NCBI GenBank assembly: GCA_025463615.1
Contig: JAODAU010000009.1
Coordinates: 1-14,994, forward strand
Reading direction: 5' to 3'
From: Microbacteriaceae bacterium
Lineage (GTDB): Bacteria; Actinomycetota; Actinomycetes; Actinomycetales; Microbacteriaceae
Length of the DNA: 14,994 nucleotides
Shown: piece by piece, positions 7,062 through 13,522 of the stretch
Numbering within the stretch: the stretch's first letter is position 1
Layout of the letters: every line of letters begins with the position of its first letter
The notes under the pieces: generated by a model
Told to the model about the DNA's origin: nothing
Databases searched by the model: none
What the model saw: the letters and a program-made list of their open reading frames with translations, nothing else
Translations under genes and position numbers: made by a program

Positions 7062-7853
7062 TCATCCGCCCACCAGCTTGCTCAATTCCTCGGCCGCCGA
7101 GCGGAGCTCCTGCACCAGGGGCGCCGAACGGTCGGATGTCGGCAGCATCCTGGCCGTGCCGATGAGGGCGATCGCGGCCTGCACGTCGCGACTGCCGAAG
7201 ATGGGGGCGGCGATCGCCGCGAGTCCGAGGTGGCCGAGGTCGGCCCAGCCGAAGCGGTCGCGGCGCACCCTGGCGAGCTCGGCCTCCTCGGCGCGGGCCT
7301 CCGACTCGGTCATGCCGGCGATGTGCCGGGCGATCACCGACTGGTCGGACTGGAAGGCGATGAGCACGCGCGACTGCGCCGACTTGGGCGCGAGCACGGT
7401 GCCGACGCGGACGGTCACCAGGATGGTGCCGATCGCCGCCTCCTCGACGAGCGCCACCACGGGGCCGGAGCGCCCGAGCAGGCTCATCACCACGGTCATG
7501 CCGGTCGCGTCGGAGAGCTCGCGCATGATCGGCGGGGCGAGGTTGAGCACCTTGCGGCGCCCCGAGATGAAGGCGGAGAGCTGGTCGAGGATCGGGCCGG
7601 GCGCGTTCGTCTTGTCGAGGAATCCGGAGCTCTGCAGCGAGAGCAGGTAGCGGTGGGCCGTGGTGCGGTTGAGGCCGAGTCGCTCGGAGACGATGGCGAC
7701 AGAGAGGTTGAGGGTGTCCTGGTCGAACAGTGCGAGGATCTGACCGGCGCGCTCGATCGACTGGATCGCGCCCTTCTCGGTCTCGGTGGCGAGCGAGGGC
7801 AGGCCACCCTCCGACGGCTCCCGCTGGGGGATCGCATCCACTTCGGTGCTCAT
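7062..7853 (-). CDS. IclR-family transcriptional regulator
   Basis: A 263-residue regulator with a winged helix-turn-helix at about 30-82 (GAIQSIERAGQILALF start; recognition helix around NRTTAHRYLLSL, 62-73) and a C-terminal effector-binding domain from about 105 to 258. IclR proteins act as tetramers that repress or activate nearby catabolic operons and respond to small organic acids. ATG 7853 is preceded by GAAGAGAG. There is an N-terminal extension of about 28 residues before the DNA-binding domain, a little longer than average. It is the first gene of the operon running to the MFS gene and has palindromic elements in its own upstream region, which points to autoregulation. It probably also controls the binding-protein gene and perhaps the 8035-14993 operon. 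Effector unknown. Confidence 0.92.
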   Translation of the reverse strand: MSTEVDAIPQREPSEGGLPSLATETEKGAIQSIERAGQILALFDQDTLNLSVAIVSERLGLNRTTAHRYLLSLQSSGFLDKTNAPGPILDQLSAFISGRRKVLNLAPPIMRELSDATGMTVVMSLLGRSGPVVALVEEAAIGTILVTVRVGTVLAPKSAQSRVLIAFQSDQSVIARHIAGMTESEARAEEAELARVRRDRFGWADLGHLGLAAIAAPIFGSRDVQAAIALIGTARMLPTSDRSAPLVQELRSAAEELSKLVGG

Positions 7854-8034
7854 TCGCTGACTCTCTTCGCTGAGGGCGCGCGGTGCTGCCTGTTCGTCGT
7901 CCAGACGCGGAATCCGGCATTCGAACCCGATTCCGCGCGAGGGACCTGCGCAAAGGCTCCGTGATTACGGGGTCTCACGTTCATTCTAGTACGAAGTGTG
8001 AACGAATTGTTCGTAATGTGGTCAGAATTGACGG
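7854..8034 (-). promoter_or_regulatory. iclR-operon upstream region with palindromic operator candidates
   Basis: This 181-bp gap between the MDR oxidoreductase stop and the iclR start is A/T-enriched at 7979-8030. It holds ACGAA-TTG-TTCGT (8002-8014), a perfect 5-bp inverted repeat; the nested TACGAA (7990-7995) with TTCGTA (8010-8015); and GTTCA (7979-7983) with TGAAC (7999-8003). TCGTAATGTG (8011-8020) resembles the repeats before the binding-protein gene. A -10-like TAGAAT can be read on the minus strand (7983-7988), but I find no convincing -35 at the right distance. A binding site for the adjacent IclR protein is the simplest reading. In 7854-7975 I see nothing further. Confidence 0.55.
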
Positions 8035-9006
8035 TCATTCGGAGGCCCCCGGAACCAGCACGATCTTGCCGTAGGCGTGTCCCGCCTCGCTCAGCCGATG
8101 CGCGTCCGCCACGCGCTCCAGCGGGAACACCTCCTGGATGTCGAGCCGCAGCCTGCCCTCGGCCGCGAGTGCCGCCGCGTAGGGCACGGCCTCGCGCCGC
8201 AGCCGCTTCTCCTCGTCGCTGAGGTAGCCGGGAACGCTCGCGCTCCAGGCCGAGATGCCGTGCCGGTCGCGCCACTCCTTGACCACGATCTCACCGATGC
8301 GGCGCCGGTCGCGCACGAGGGTGAGCGACGACTCGAGGGCCTCGGGGGTGCCGGCGCCCTCGAGCACCACGTCCACGCCGCCGGGCGCGAGGGCACGCAG
8401 CCGGTCGAGCAGGCCGTCACCGTAGACGACGGGCTCGGCGCCGAGCGCGCGAAGCCTGTCCTGGCTGGCCGGCCCGCCGGTGGCGATCACCCGGGCGCCC
8501 CACTCGACCCCGAGCTGGATGCCGGCCTGCCCCACGCCGCCGGACCCGGCGTGCACCAGCAACGTCTCGCCGGCCTTCAGCCCGAGCGTGCGCAACACCT
8601 GGTACGCCGTGCCGACGGGGACGCCGATCGCCGCCCCACGCTCATGGTCGAGCCCGGCTGGCAGCGGCGCGAGCTGCTCCGGCGTCGCGAGCACGTGGCT
8701 GGCGTAGGCGCCGGGCAGGTCGAAGCCGATCACGTGGTCACCGGGGGCGTAGGCCGTGATGCCGTCGCCGACCGCGAGCACGGTGCCCGCGGCATCCAGC
8801 CCCAGCACCATGGTGCCGTCGAGCGGCAGGCCGTTGCTGCGCCAGCCGTTGCGCACCTTCCAGTCGACCGGGTTGACCCCGATGGCGCGCAGCTCGACCA
8901 GCACCTCGCCGGGCCCGGGCGCGGGGAACGCCTCGGGCACCAGCTCCAGCACCTCGGGGCCGCCGAAGCGCGCGATGCGCACGGCGACCCCCTGCGTTGC
9001 GGTCAT
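8035..9006 (-). CDS. Zinc-free MDR-superfamily NAD(P)-dependent oxidoreductase (quinone reductase-like)
   Basis: This 323-residue medium-chain dehydrogenase/reductase has a GroES-like N-terminal domain with the signature ARFGGPEVLEL (12-22), GEVLVELRAIGVNPVDWK (33-50) and LGLDAAGTV (68-76). A Rossmann domain follows with the nucleotide-binding loop HAGSGGVGQAGIQL (152-165). The catalytic zinc ligands and the structural Cys cluster of alcohol dehydrogenases are absent, so it should be a quinone or enone reductase type enzyme using NADPH or NADH. ATG 9006 is preferred because AGGGA lies just upstream and homologues start near this point; ATG 9021 (MKQGT), 2 nt after the NTF2-like stop, is also possible. 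Last gene of the catabolic operon. The physiological substrate is not evident. Confidence 0.87.
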   Translation of the reverse strand: MTATQGVAVRIARFGGPEVLELVPEAFPAPGPGEVLVELRAIGVNPVDWKVRNGWRSNGLPLDGTMVLGLDAAGTVLAVGDGITAYAPGDHVIGFDLPGAYASHVLATPEQLAPLPAGLDHERGAAIGVPVGTAYQVLRTLGLKAGETLLVHAGSGGVGQAGIQLGVEWGARVIATGGPASQDRLRALGAEPVVYGDGLLDRLRALAPGGVDVVLEGAGTPEALESSLTLVRDRRRIGEIVVKEWRDRHGISAWSASVPGYLSDEEKRLRREAVPYAAALAAEGRLRLDIQEVFPLERVADAHRLSEAGHAYGKIVLVPGASE

Positions 9007-9023
9007 CGTTCCCTGCTTCATCG

Positions 9024-9470
9024 TTACTTGCTCGGCGGCTCGGTGAATTTGGTGCCCTCGCGCACGAACTGGTTCGCGAGCAGGCGCGAGGCGATGCGCC
9101 ACTGGCCGTCGGCCTCCTTCACGAAGTGGTCGTGGCAGTCGGTGACCGAGAGCGGCCCGTCGAACGGCAGCACCGGCTCGCCGTTGCCGGCGTAGAGGCG
9201 CAGGGTGTTGATCACGTCGGCCGAGTCCTCGTCCTGGCGCACCACGTGCACATTGCTGATCACGTGGCGGGAGAGGCGGTCGCCGCTCGCGCGCTGCAGG
9301 TAGCCCTCGTGGATGTCCTGCCGGCCGTGGATCTCGCGGCCGTCGAAGCTGAGCACGGCGTCTTCGGTGAAGTAGTGCTGCACGGTGGTCGAGTCACCGC
9401 AATCGATGTCGTACCAGATGCCGACGATGATGTCGTTGAAGATCGACTTGTTCTCTTGTGAGGCGAACAC
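9024..9470 (-). CDS. Nuclear transport factor 2 / SnoaL-like family protein
   Basis: A small alpha+beta-barrel protein of 148 residues, the usual size for SnoaL-like proteins, which act as isomerases, hydratases, dehydratases or ligand binders. Visible pattern: an N-terminal helix (about 6-24, ending WYDIDCGD), YFTEDAVLSFDG (33-44), HGRQDIHEGY (48-57), a strand with HVISNVHVV (69-77), then HDHFVKEADGQWRIASRLL (113-131), the typical final strands. The GTG at 9468-9470 is chosen: it lies 16 nt after the amidohydrolase stop (9487) and has AAAGGA upstream. The open frame to 9605 would add a Pro/Arg-rich stretch overlapping the amidohydrolase gene. Probably an isomerase or dehydratase step in the pathway; no function can be fixed. 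Confidence 0.83.
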   Translation of the reverse strand: MFASQENKSIFNDIIVGIWYDIDCGDSTTVQHYFTEDAVLSFDGREIHGRQDIHEGYLQRASGDRLSRHVISNVHVVRQDEDSADVINTLRLYAGNGEPVLPFDGPLSVTDCHDHFVKEADGQWRIASRLLANQFVREGTKFTEPPSK

Positions 9471-9486
9471 TGGGGTGGGTTTCCTT

Positions 9487-10410
9487 TCAGGGTGCCGTCG
9501 CGGCGACGGTCTCGCGCGCTCCGGGGTCGGTGGGGGTGAGCGGATCGGGAAAGCCGTAGAGCGCGCGGGCGTTGGCGCCGAGGATGGCGTCGCGCGCCGC
9601 GGCATCCGGCACCCAGTCGGGCAGCAGGTCGAGCAGGGCGGCGTCGTCCGGCATGAGCCGGTCGCCCATGTGCAGGTGCGGCCAGTCGCTGCCCCAGACC
9701 AGCCGGTCGGGTCGGTGCCGCACGAGCGCGCGGGCGAGCTCGGTGACGCCGTCGTACGGGAACTCGGCCGCCGAGGCGTACATCGGGCCGGAGAGCTTGA
9801 CCCAGACGCGGCCGGTGTCGAGCAGGTCGAGCAGGGTGCGGAGGGCCGGCTGGTCGGTGCCGCGGGCCGCGTCGAGCCCGCCGAAATGGTCGAGCACGAG
9901 GTCGTTCGGCAGCGCGAGCAGCCGCTCGGCGTGGGTCTCGAGCTCGCCGCGCTGGGCGATGAACTGCACGTGCCAGCCGAGGTCGTGCGCGCGCTCGGCC
10001 AGCCCGGGCTCGATGTGGCTCACGTGGTCGCCGGCCGAGTCGCCCACGAAGCGGATGCCGCGCACCCCCGCCCGGTCGAGCCGCAGCAGCTCGGCCCCCG
10101 CGGTGTCCGCCGCGAGCACGGCCACGCCGCGGAAGTGCTCCGGCCAGGTCTCGAGCACGTGCAGGAGGTGCTCCATGCCGCGGCCGTAGGCCCCCGCGCT
10201 CACGACCACGCCGTAGTCGATGCCGAGGGCGGCATGCATCGCGATGCAGTCCTCGGGCAGCGCGTCGGCGCTGAGGTAGGGCGGTGACGGGATGAGCGGG
10301 TAGCGCGACTGCGGGCCGATGAGGTGCACGTGGGCGTCGACGCTGCCGCGCGGCGGGCTGAACGACGGGCGGCCGGTGTCGCGGCGGGGAGGGGTGGCGG
10401 TGTGCGTCAT
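9487..10410 (-). CDS. Amidohydrolase (PF04909), LigI/COG3618-type TIM-barrel lactonase
   Basis: A 307-residue metal-dependent hydrolase. The N-terminal DAHVHLIGPQSRYPLIP (25-41) resembles 2-pyrone-4,6-dicarboxylate lactonase (LigI) and D-galactarolactone isomerase, where HxH follows beta strand 1 and precedes a phenyl/glycine-proline loop. Other active-site elements: FIAQ (150-153) on a central strand, DHFGG with His175 (174-178), and WGSDWPH (239-245) with Asp242, the general acid/base Asp of the superfamily. It should open or isomerise a lactone or pyrone. ATG 10410 overlaps the stop of the upstream enolase-superfamily gene as ATGA (10407-10410), with GGCGGGG upstream. Pairing with an enolase-superfamily enzyme recalls the Agrobacterium galactarate lactone pathway. 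The C-terminus after about residue 287 is a disordered-looking Pro/Thr tail. Confidence 0.86.
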   Translation of the reverse strand: MTHTATPPRRDTGRPSFSPPRGSVDAHVHLIGPQSRYPLIPSPPYLSADALPEDCIAMHAALGIDYGVVVSAGAYGRGMEHLLHVLETWPEHFRGVAVLAADTAGAELLRLDRAGVRGIRFVGDSAGDHVSHIEPGLAERAHDLGWHVQFIAQRGELETHAERLLALPNDLVLDHFGGLDAARGTDQPALRTLLDLLDTGRVWVKLSGPMYASAAEFPYDGVTELARALVRHRPDRLVWGSDWPHLHMGDRLMPDDAALLDLLPDWVPDAAARDAILGANARALYGFPDPLTPTDPGARETVAATAP

Positions 10411-11540
10411 CGGTGCCCCGCCTTTGCCAGGGACAGCGCGTGCTGCTCGCGGACGAACGGCGCGAGGTCGTCGCGGCTGGGGGCGATGCCGATGCCGGGC
10501 GTGGTGGGGATGGGGAGGCATCCGTCGGCGTCGATGGCGACCGCGCCGCCGATCGCGCGCAGCGGGTTGTCGCTCTGGTCGAGCTCGAACCAGGGGAAGC
10601 CGTCGCCGCGGGCCGGCAGCACCGCGGCGACCTGCAGCGACGCCGCCAGGTTGATGCCGCTGCCGAAGACGTGGGGGAGCAGCGGGATGCCGGCGGCGTC
10701 GGCCAGCGCGGCCAGCCGCAGCATCCCGGTCACACCTCCGCACAGGTAGAGGTCGGGCTGCAGCACCGCGAGGGCGCCGGAGCCGACGAGCGCCGCGGCG
10801 TCGTCGTATCGCCAGAGCGACTCGCCGCCCGCGAGCGGCACGTCGGTGAGCGAGGCGAGCGCGACGAACCCCTCGACGTCGGTGGAGGCGACGGGCTCCT
10901 CGATCCAGGCGACGCCGGAGCCGCGCGAGAGGCGCGCCAGCTCGGCAGCATCCTCGCGGGAGTAGCCGGTGTTGATGTCGATGGCGATCGCCACGCCGGG
11001 CAGGCGCTCGCGCAGCTCGGCGACGACGGCGAGGTCGGCGGCGGGCGTGACCCCCGCGCGCAGCTTGAGGGCGCGGAATCCGCGGGCCGCCACGGCGACC
11101 GCCCGCTCGACGATCCCGTCGAACGGGTCGCCGTCGACCGAGAGGAACGGGCCGCTCGCGTACGCCGGCACGGTGTCGCGCAGCACCTCGCCGGCCAGGT
11201 CGGCGAGCGGCACGCGCAGGGAGCGGGCGCGCAGGTCCCAGAGGGCGAGGTCGAGGGCGCTGCCGGCCAGGGCGTCCTCCCGGGTGGACGGGTCGAGGGC
11301 GATCGCGTCGAGGGCCGGGTCGAACGGGTCGGCACCGAGCAGCCGCCCGGCGAAGCGCGACTCGATGCTGCGCCAGGCCGAGGCGGGGTCGTCCTGCGTC
11401 TCGCCCCAGCCCGACGGGCCGCCGTCAGTCACGAGCTCGACGACCAGCGCGGTGCGGTGGCCGATCACGCCGACGCTGTTGCGGATCGGCGCGCCCATGG
11501 TCGCGGCCAGCTCGTAGCCGCGGATCTCGACGATGTTCAC
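10407..11540 (-). CDS. Enolase-superfamily enzyme, mandelate racemase subgroup (KxR type), acid-sugar dehydratase/cycloisomerase-like
   Basis: 377 residues: N-terminal capping domain (1-120) and a modified TIM barrel. Seen active-site elements: KLR (Lys159-Arg161) on strand 2, Asp188 in DIN, Glu214 in IEEP, Glu240 in GGES as the three Mg2+ ligands, Asp263 in QPD and His290 in LPHVFGSG. This Asp-His dyad marks the mandelate racemase subgroup, in which enzymes abstract the proton alpha to a carboxylate and then racemise, dehydrate or cycloisomerise. The start is GTG at 11538-11540, 7 nt after the aldo/keto reductase stop; its Shine-Dalgarno is weak, so coupling is likely. The start is the least certain part of this call. 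It overlaps the LigI-like gene by 4 nt, suggesting consecutive steps. Substrate unknown; a hydroxy acid or aldonate/aldarate is most likely. Confidence 0.88.
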   Translation of the reverse strand: MNIVEIRGYELAATMGAPIRNSVGVIGHRTALVVELVTDGGPSGWGETQDDPASAWRSIESRFAGRLLGADPFDPALDAIALDPSTREDALAGSALDLALWDLRARSLRVPLADLAGEVLRDTVPAYASGPFLSVDGDPFDGIVERAVAVAARGFRALKLRAGVTPAADLAVVAELRERLPGVAIAIDINTGYSREDAAELARLSRGSGVAWIEEPVASTDVEGFVALASLTDVPLAGGESLWRYDDAAALVGSGALAVLQPDLYLCGGVTGMLRLAALADAAGIPLLPHVFGSGINLAASLQVAAVLPARGDGFPWFELDQSDNPLRAIGGAVAIDADGCLPIPTTPGIGIAPSRDDLAPFVREQHALSLAKAGHR

Positions 11541-11547
11541 GGCGCGC

Positions 11548-12510
11548 TCATTCGCCGGTCACCGTGTGCACGCCGCCGAACACCTCGTCGATGCGGGCGA
11601 GCACGGAGTCGGGCAGTGGGGGCAGGGCGAGCGCCGCGAGGTTCTCGCGCAGGTGGTCGACGCTGCCCGTTCCGGTGAGCGTGGTGTCGACGCCGGGCGC
11701 CCAGCGGTTGTACCGGTAGCAGGCCTCCACCAGCGAGGATGCCGCGCCGGGCGCCGTGAGAAAGGCGACCGGGTCCGCGTCGAGCAGGGCCGGGTCGATC
11801 TCGCCGAGCGCGACGGACTCGTCGATCAGCTTCCGCATCCCCTCGGAGGTCGCGAGCGTGCCGCGCACGGCATAGATTCCCTGCAGCCCGACGCCCTTCG
11901 CGTTCGCCGCGGGCACGATGTCGGCCAGCGCCGTGTGGTTGACGAGGTTGAGGCCCACCATCATCACGTCGAAGTAGTCGTCCTGCAGCGCCCGCCGCAG
12001 CAGGTCGTGCTCCGGCTCCACGTAGAAGCGCTCCGAGATCGCCGTGCTGCCGATCTTGCCCTGCTCGCGCAAGCGCTCGAGCGCGGGCACCATCTCGGCC
12101 ACGCAGTAGTCGTACTGGCTGGCCACCACGCCGTGCAGGTGCAGGATGTCGACGTGCTCGGTGCCGAGCCGCCGCAGGCTGTCCTCGACCAGGGCGATGA
12201 ACTCGGCGCCGGTGATGAAGTCGTCGCCGAGGAACGACGTGCCCTTCTTCACGATGTGGTTCTTGGTGGAGATCACGAGGTCGTCGCGGCGGCCGGCGAT
12301 CGCCTTTCCCACGATCTCCTCGGTGCCGTAGGCGAACGCGGTGTCGATGAAGGTGACCCCGGCGTCGATCGCGGCGTTCACCACGGCGACCGACTCGTCG
12401 AAGGTCTTTCCGTAGGCCTGCCCGAGCATGCTGTGGCCGCCGGTGCCGAGGCAGGCGACGCTGACGTCGAGGCCGGTGCGGCCGAGCGTGGTGTGGTCCA
12501 TGGTTTCCAT
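11548..12510 (-). CDS. Aldo/keto reductase family oxidoreductase
   Basis: A 320-residue NAD(P)H-dependent TIM-barrel oxidoreductase. The catalytic tetrad is complete: Asp56 and Tyr61 in FIDTAFAYG, Lys83 in ISTKNH, and His126 in DILHLHG. The N-terminus (LGRTGLDVSVACLGTGG) is typical of AKR families that act on aldoses, lactols or keto compounds. ATG 12510 is selected since GGAA and, further up, AGGGA precede it; ATG 12501, three codons later, lacks any site. The leader lies in the downstream arm of a large inverted repeat (12519-12578), which could modulate its expression. It lies between the KPR-like gene and the first enolase-superfamily gene. It could oxidise a sugar to a lactone or reduce a carbonyl intermediate; the direction cannot be told. 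Confidence 0.88.
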   Translation of the reverse strand: METMDHTTLGRTGLDVSVACLGTGGHSMLGQAYGKTFDESVAVVNAAIDAGVTFIDTAFAYGTEEIVGKAIAGRRDDLVISTKNHIVKKGTSFLGDDFITGAEFIALVEDSLRRLGTEHVDILHLHGVVASQYDYCVAEMVPALERLREQGKIGSTAISERFYVEPEHDLLRRALQDDYFDVMMVGLNLVNHTALADIVPAANAKGVGLQGIYAVRGTLATSEGMRKLIDESVALGEIDPALLDADPVAFLTAPGAASSLVEACYRYNRWAPGVDTTLTGTGSVDHLRENLAALALPPLPDSVLARIDEVFGGVHTVTGE

Positions 12511-12518
12511 TTCAGTTC

Positions 12519-12578
12519 CGGTCCCTGAGGCTCTCGAAGGGGCCATTGCGTGGTGCGCTTCGAGAGCCTCAGCGACCG
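12519..12578. repeat. Long inverted repeat (21-nt arms, one mismatch) spanning the KPR-like stop and AKR leader
   Basis: Arms are 12519-12539 and 12558-12578. The inner 15 bp (CTGAGGCTCTCGAAG with CTTCGAGAGCCTCAG) are perfect, then one C-C mismatch, then five more pairs (CGGTC with GACCG), around an 18-nt loop. On the minus-strand transcript the first arm contains the end of the KPR-like gene including its TGA, and the second contains the AGGGA of the AKR leader. There is no U-run, so it is not a standard terminator. It looks like a REP-type palindrome or an RNA stability/translation control hairpin. Confidence 0.85.
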
Positions 12579-13522
12579 TTGTCCAGGAGTGCGAGCAGGT
12601 CGGCCTCGGTGAGCGAGCGCTGCGGCCGGCGGCCGTTCGCCGTCTCCCGCGCGAGTCGCTGCAGCAGCGCGTTCGCCGGGGTCGGCACGCCGTGCAGACG
12701 GCCGAGCAGCGTGACCTCGCCGTTGAGGTAGTCGGTCTCGACGCTCCCGGCGTCGCGGAGCAGGCTCTGGAGGGTCGAGCCGCCGAGCCGCGGCGTCGCG
12801 GGCTGCACCGGCTCGGGCCCCGGCACGACCTCGTCGGCGGCGGGGAGCGGGAGGCCCGCGGCCGCGAGCGCCCCCTCGGCCTCGGCGGTCATCCGGTCGA
12901 CGACGGCCGGCGCGGGCCCGGAGCAGACGATCTCGATCGCGTTGCCCAGGTTGCGGATGAGCTTGAGGTGCTTGTAGCGCATCACGTCCGCGCTCACGTC
13001 GACGCGGAGGCCCGCGTTGCGCAGCGACCGCGCGATGGCCTCGGTGGCGGCATCCGCCCCGCCCGCGGCGAGCCCGATCTGCAGGATGCCGACCGTGGGC
13101 GCCGAGTGCGCCACCACCGTGCCGGGCTCCGTGAAGCTCGCCAGCAGCGTGACCGCGACGCCGTAGACCTCGTCGAAGTAGCGCAGCGCCTGGCGCTCGT
13201 TGTCAATGCCGTTCTGCATGCAGAGGATGCGCACGCCCCCGGGCGCGTTCGCCGCGATGTCGTCGAGGGCCGCGGCCGTGTGCTGCGTCTTGACCGTGAG
13301 CACGATGGTGTCGCCCGGCTGCGGGGAGAGCTCGGCCAGGGACGCGGACGCCCGCAGCGGCACCACCCTGCTGCCCTGCGGGTCGACGAGCGTGAGGCCC
13401 ACATCCTGGATCGCGCGCAGGTGGTCGCCGCGCGCGACGAGCGCCACCGCCTCGCCGGCCAGGCTGAGCCGCGCGCCGACGACCCCGCCGATCGCTCCGG
13501 CGCCGTAGATGAACCAGGTCAT
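12569..13522 (-). CDS. Ketopantoate reductase (ApbA/PanE)-family dehydrogenase
   Basis: This 317-residue NADPH-dependent 2-keto acid reductase family member has an N-terminal Rossmann fold with GAGAIG (7-12) directly after the first strand. Lys78 in TVKTQ and Asn104 in MQNG correspond to the conserved Lys and Asn lining the cofactor/substrate cleft. YKHLKLIRNLGN (183-194) offers Lys187 and Asn191 at the catalytic positions. GSTLQSLL with ETDYLNGEV (248-270) is the C-terminal substrate signature containing the conserved Glu (Glu262). ATG 13522 overlaps the upstream enolase-superfamily stop (ATGA 13519-13522) and has an AAGGGCAGGG run upstream. Placed in a catabolic operon away from other pantothenate genes, it more likely reduces or oxidises a pathway 2-oxo/2-hydroxy acid than ketopantoate; that is inference. 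The stop lies within the 12519-12578 inverted repeat. Confidence 0.87.
   Translation of the reverse strand: MTWFIYGAGAIGGVVGARLSLAGEAVALVARGDHLRAIQDVGLTLVDPQGSRVVPLRASASLAELSPQPGDTIVLTVKTQHTAAALDDIAANAPGGVRILCMQNGIDNERQALRYFDEVYGVAVTLLASFTEPGTVVAHSAPTVGILQIGLAAGGADAATEAIARSLRNAGLRVDVSADVMRYKHLKLIRNLGNAIEIVCSGPAPAVVDRMTAEAEGALAAAGLPLPAADEVVPGPEPVQPATPRLGGSTLQSLLRDAGSVETDYLNGEVTLLGRLHGVPTPANALLQRLARETANGRRPQRSLTEADLLALLDNGR

Noticed and set aside
9471..9605. N-terminal extension of the NTF2-like protein to 9605
   Set aside because: Pro/Arg-rich stretch lying inside the amidohydrolase coding region in another frame; the GTG at 9470 gives the normal family length.
10413..11678. Plus-strand open frame over the KxR enolase-superfamily gene
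   Set aside because: Antisense shadow; the minus strand has the full catalytic residue set.
12519..12578. Reading the large hairpin as an intrinsic terminator
   Set aside because: No T-run follows on either strand and it lies inside a coupled operon, overlapping a stop codon and the next leader.
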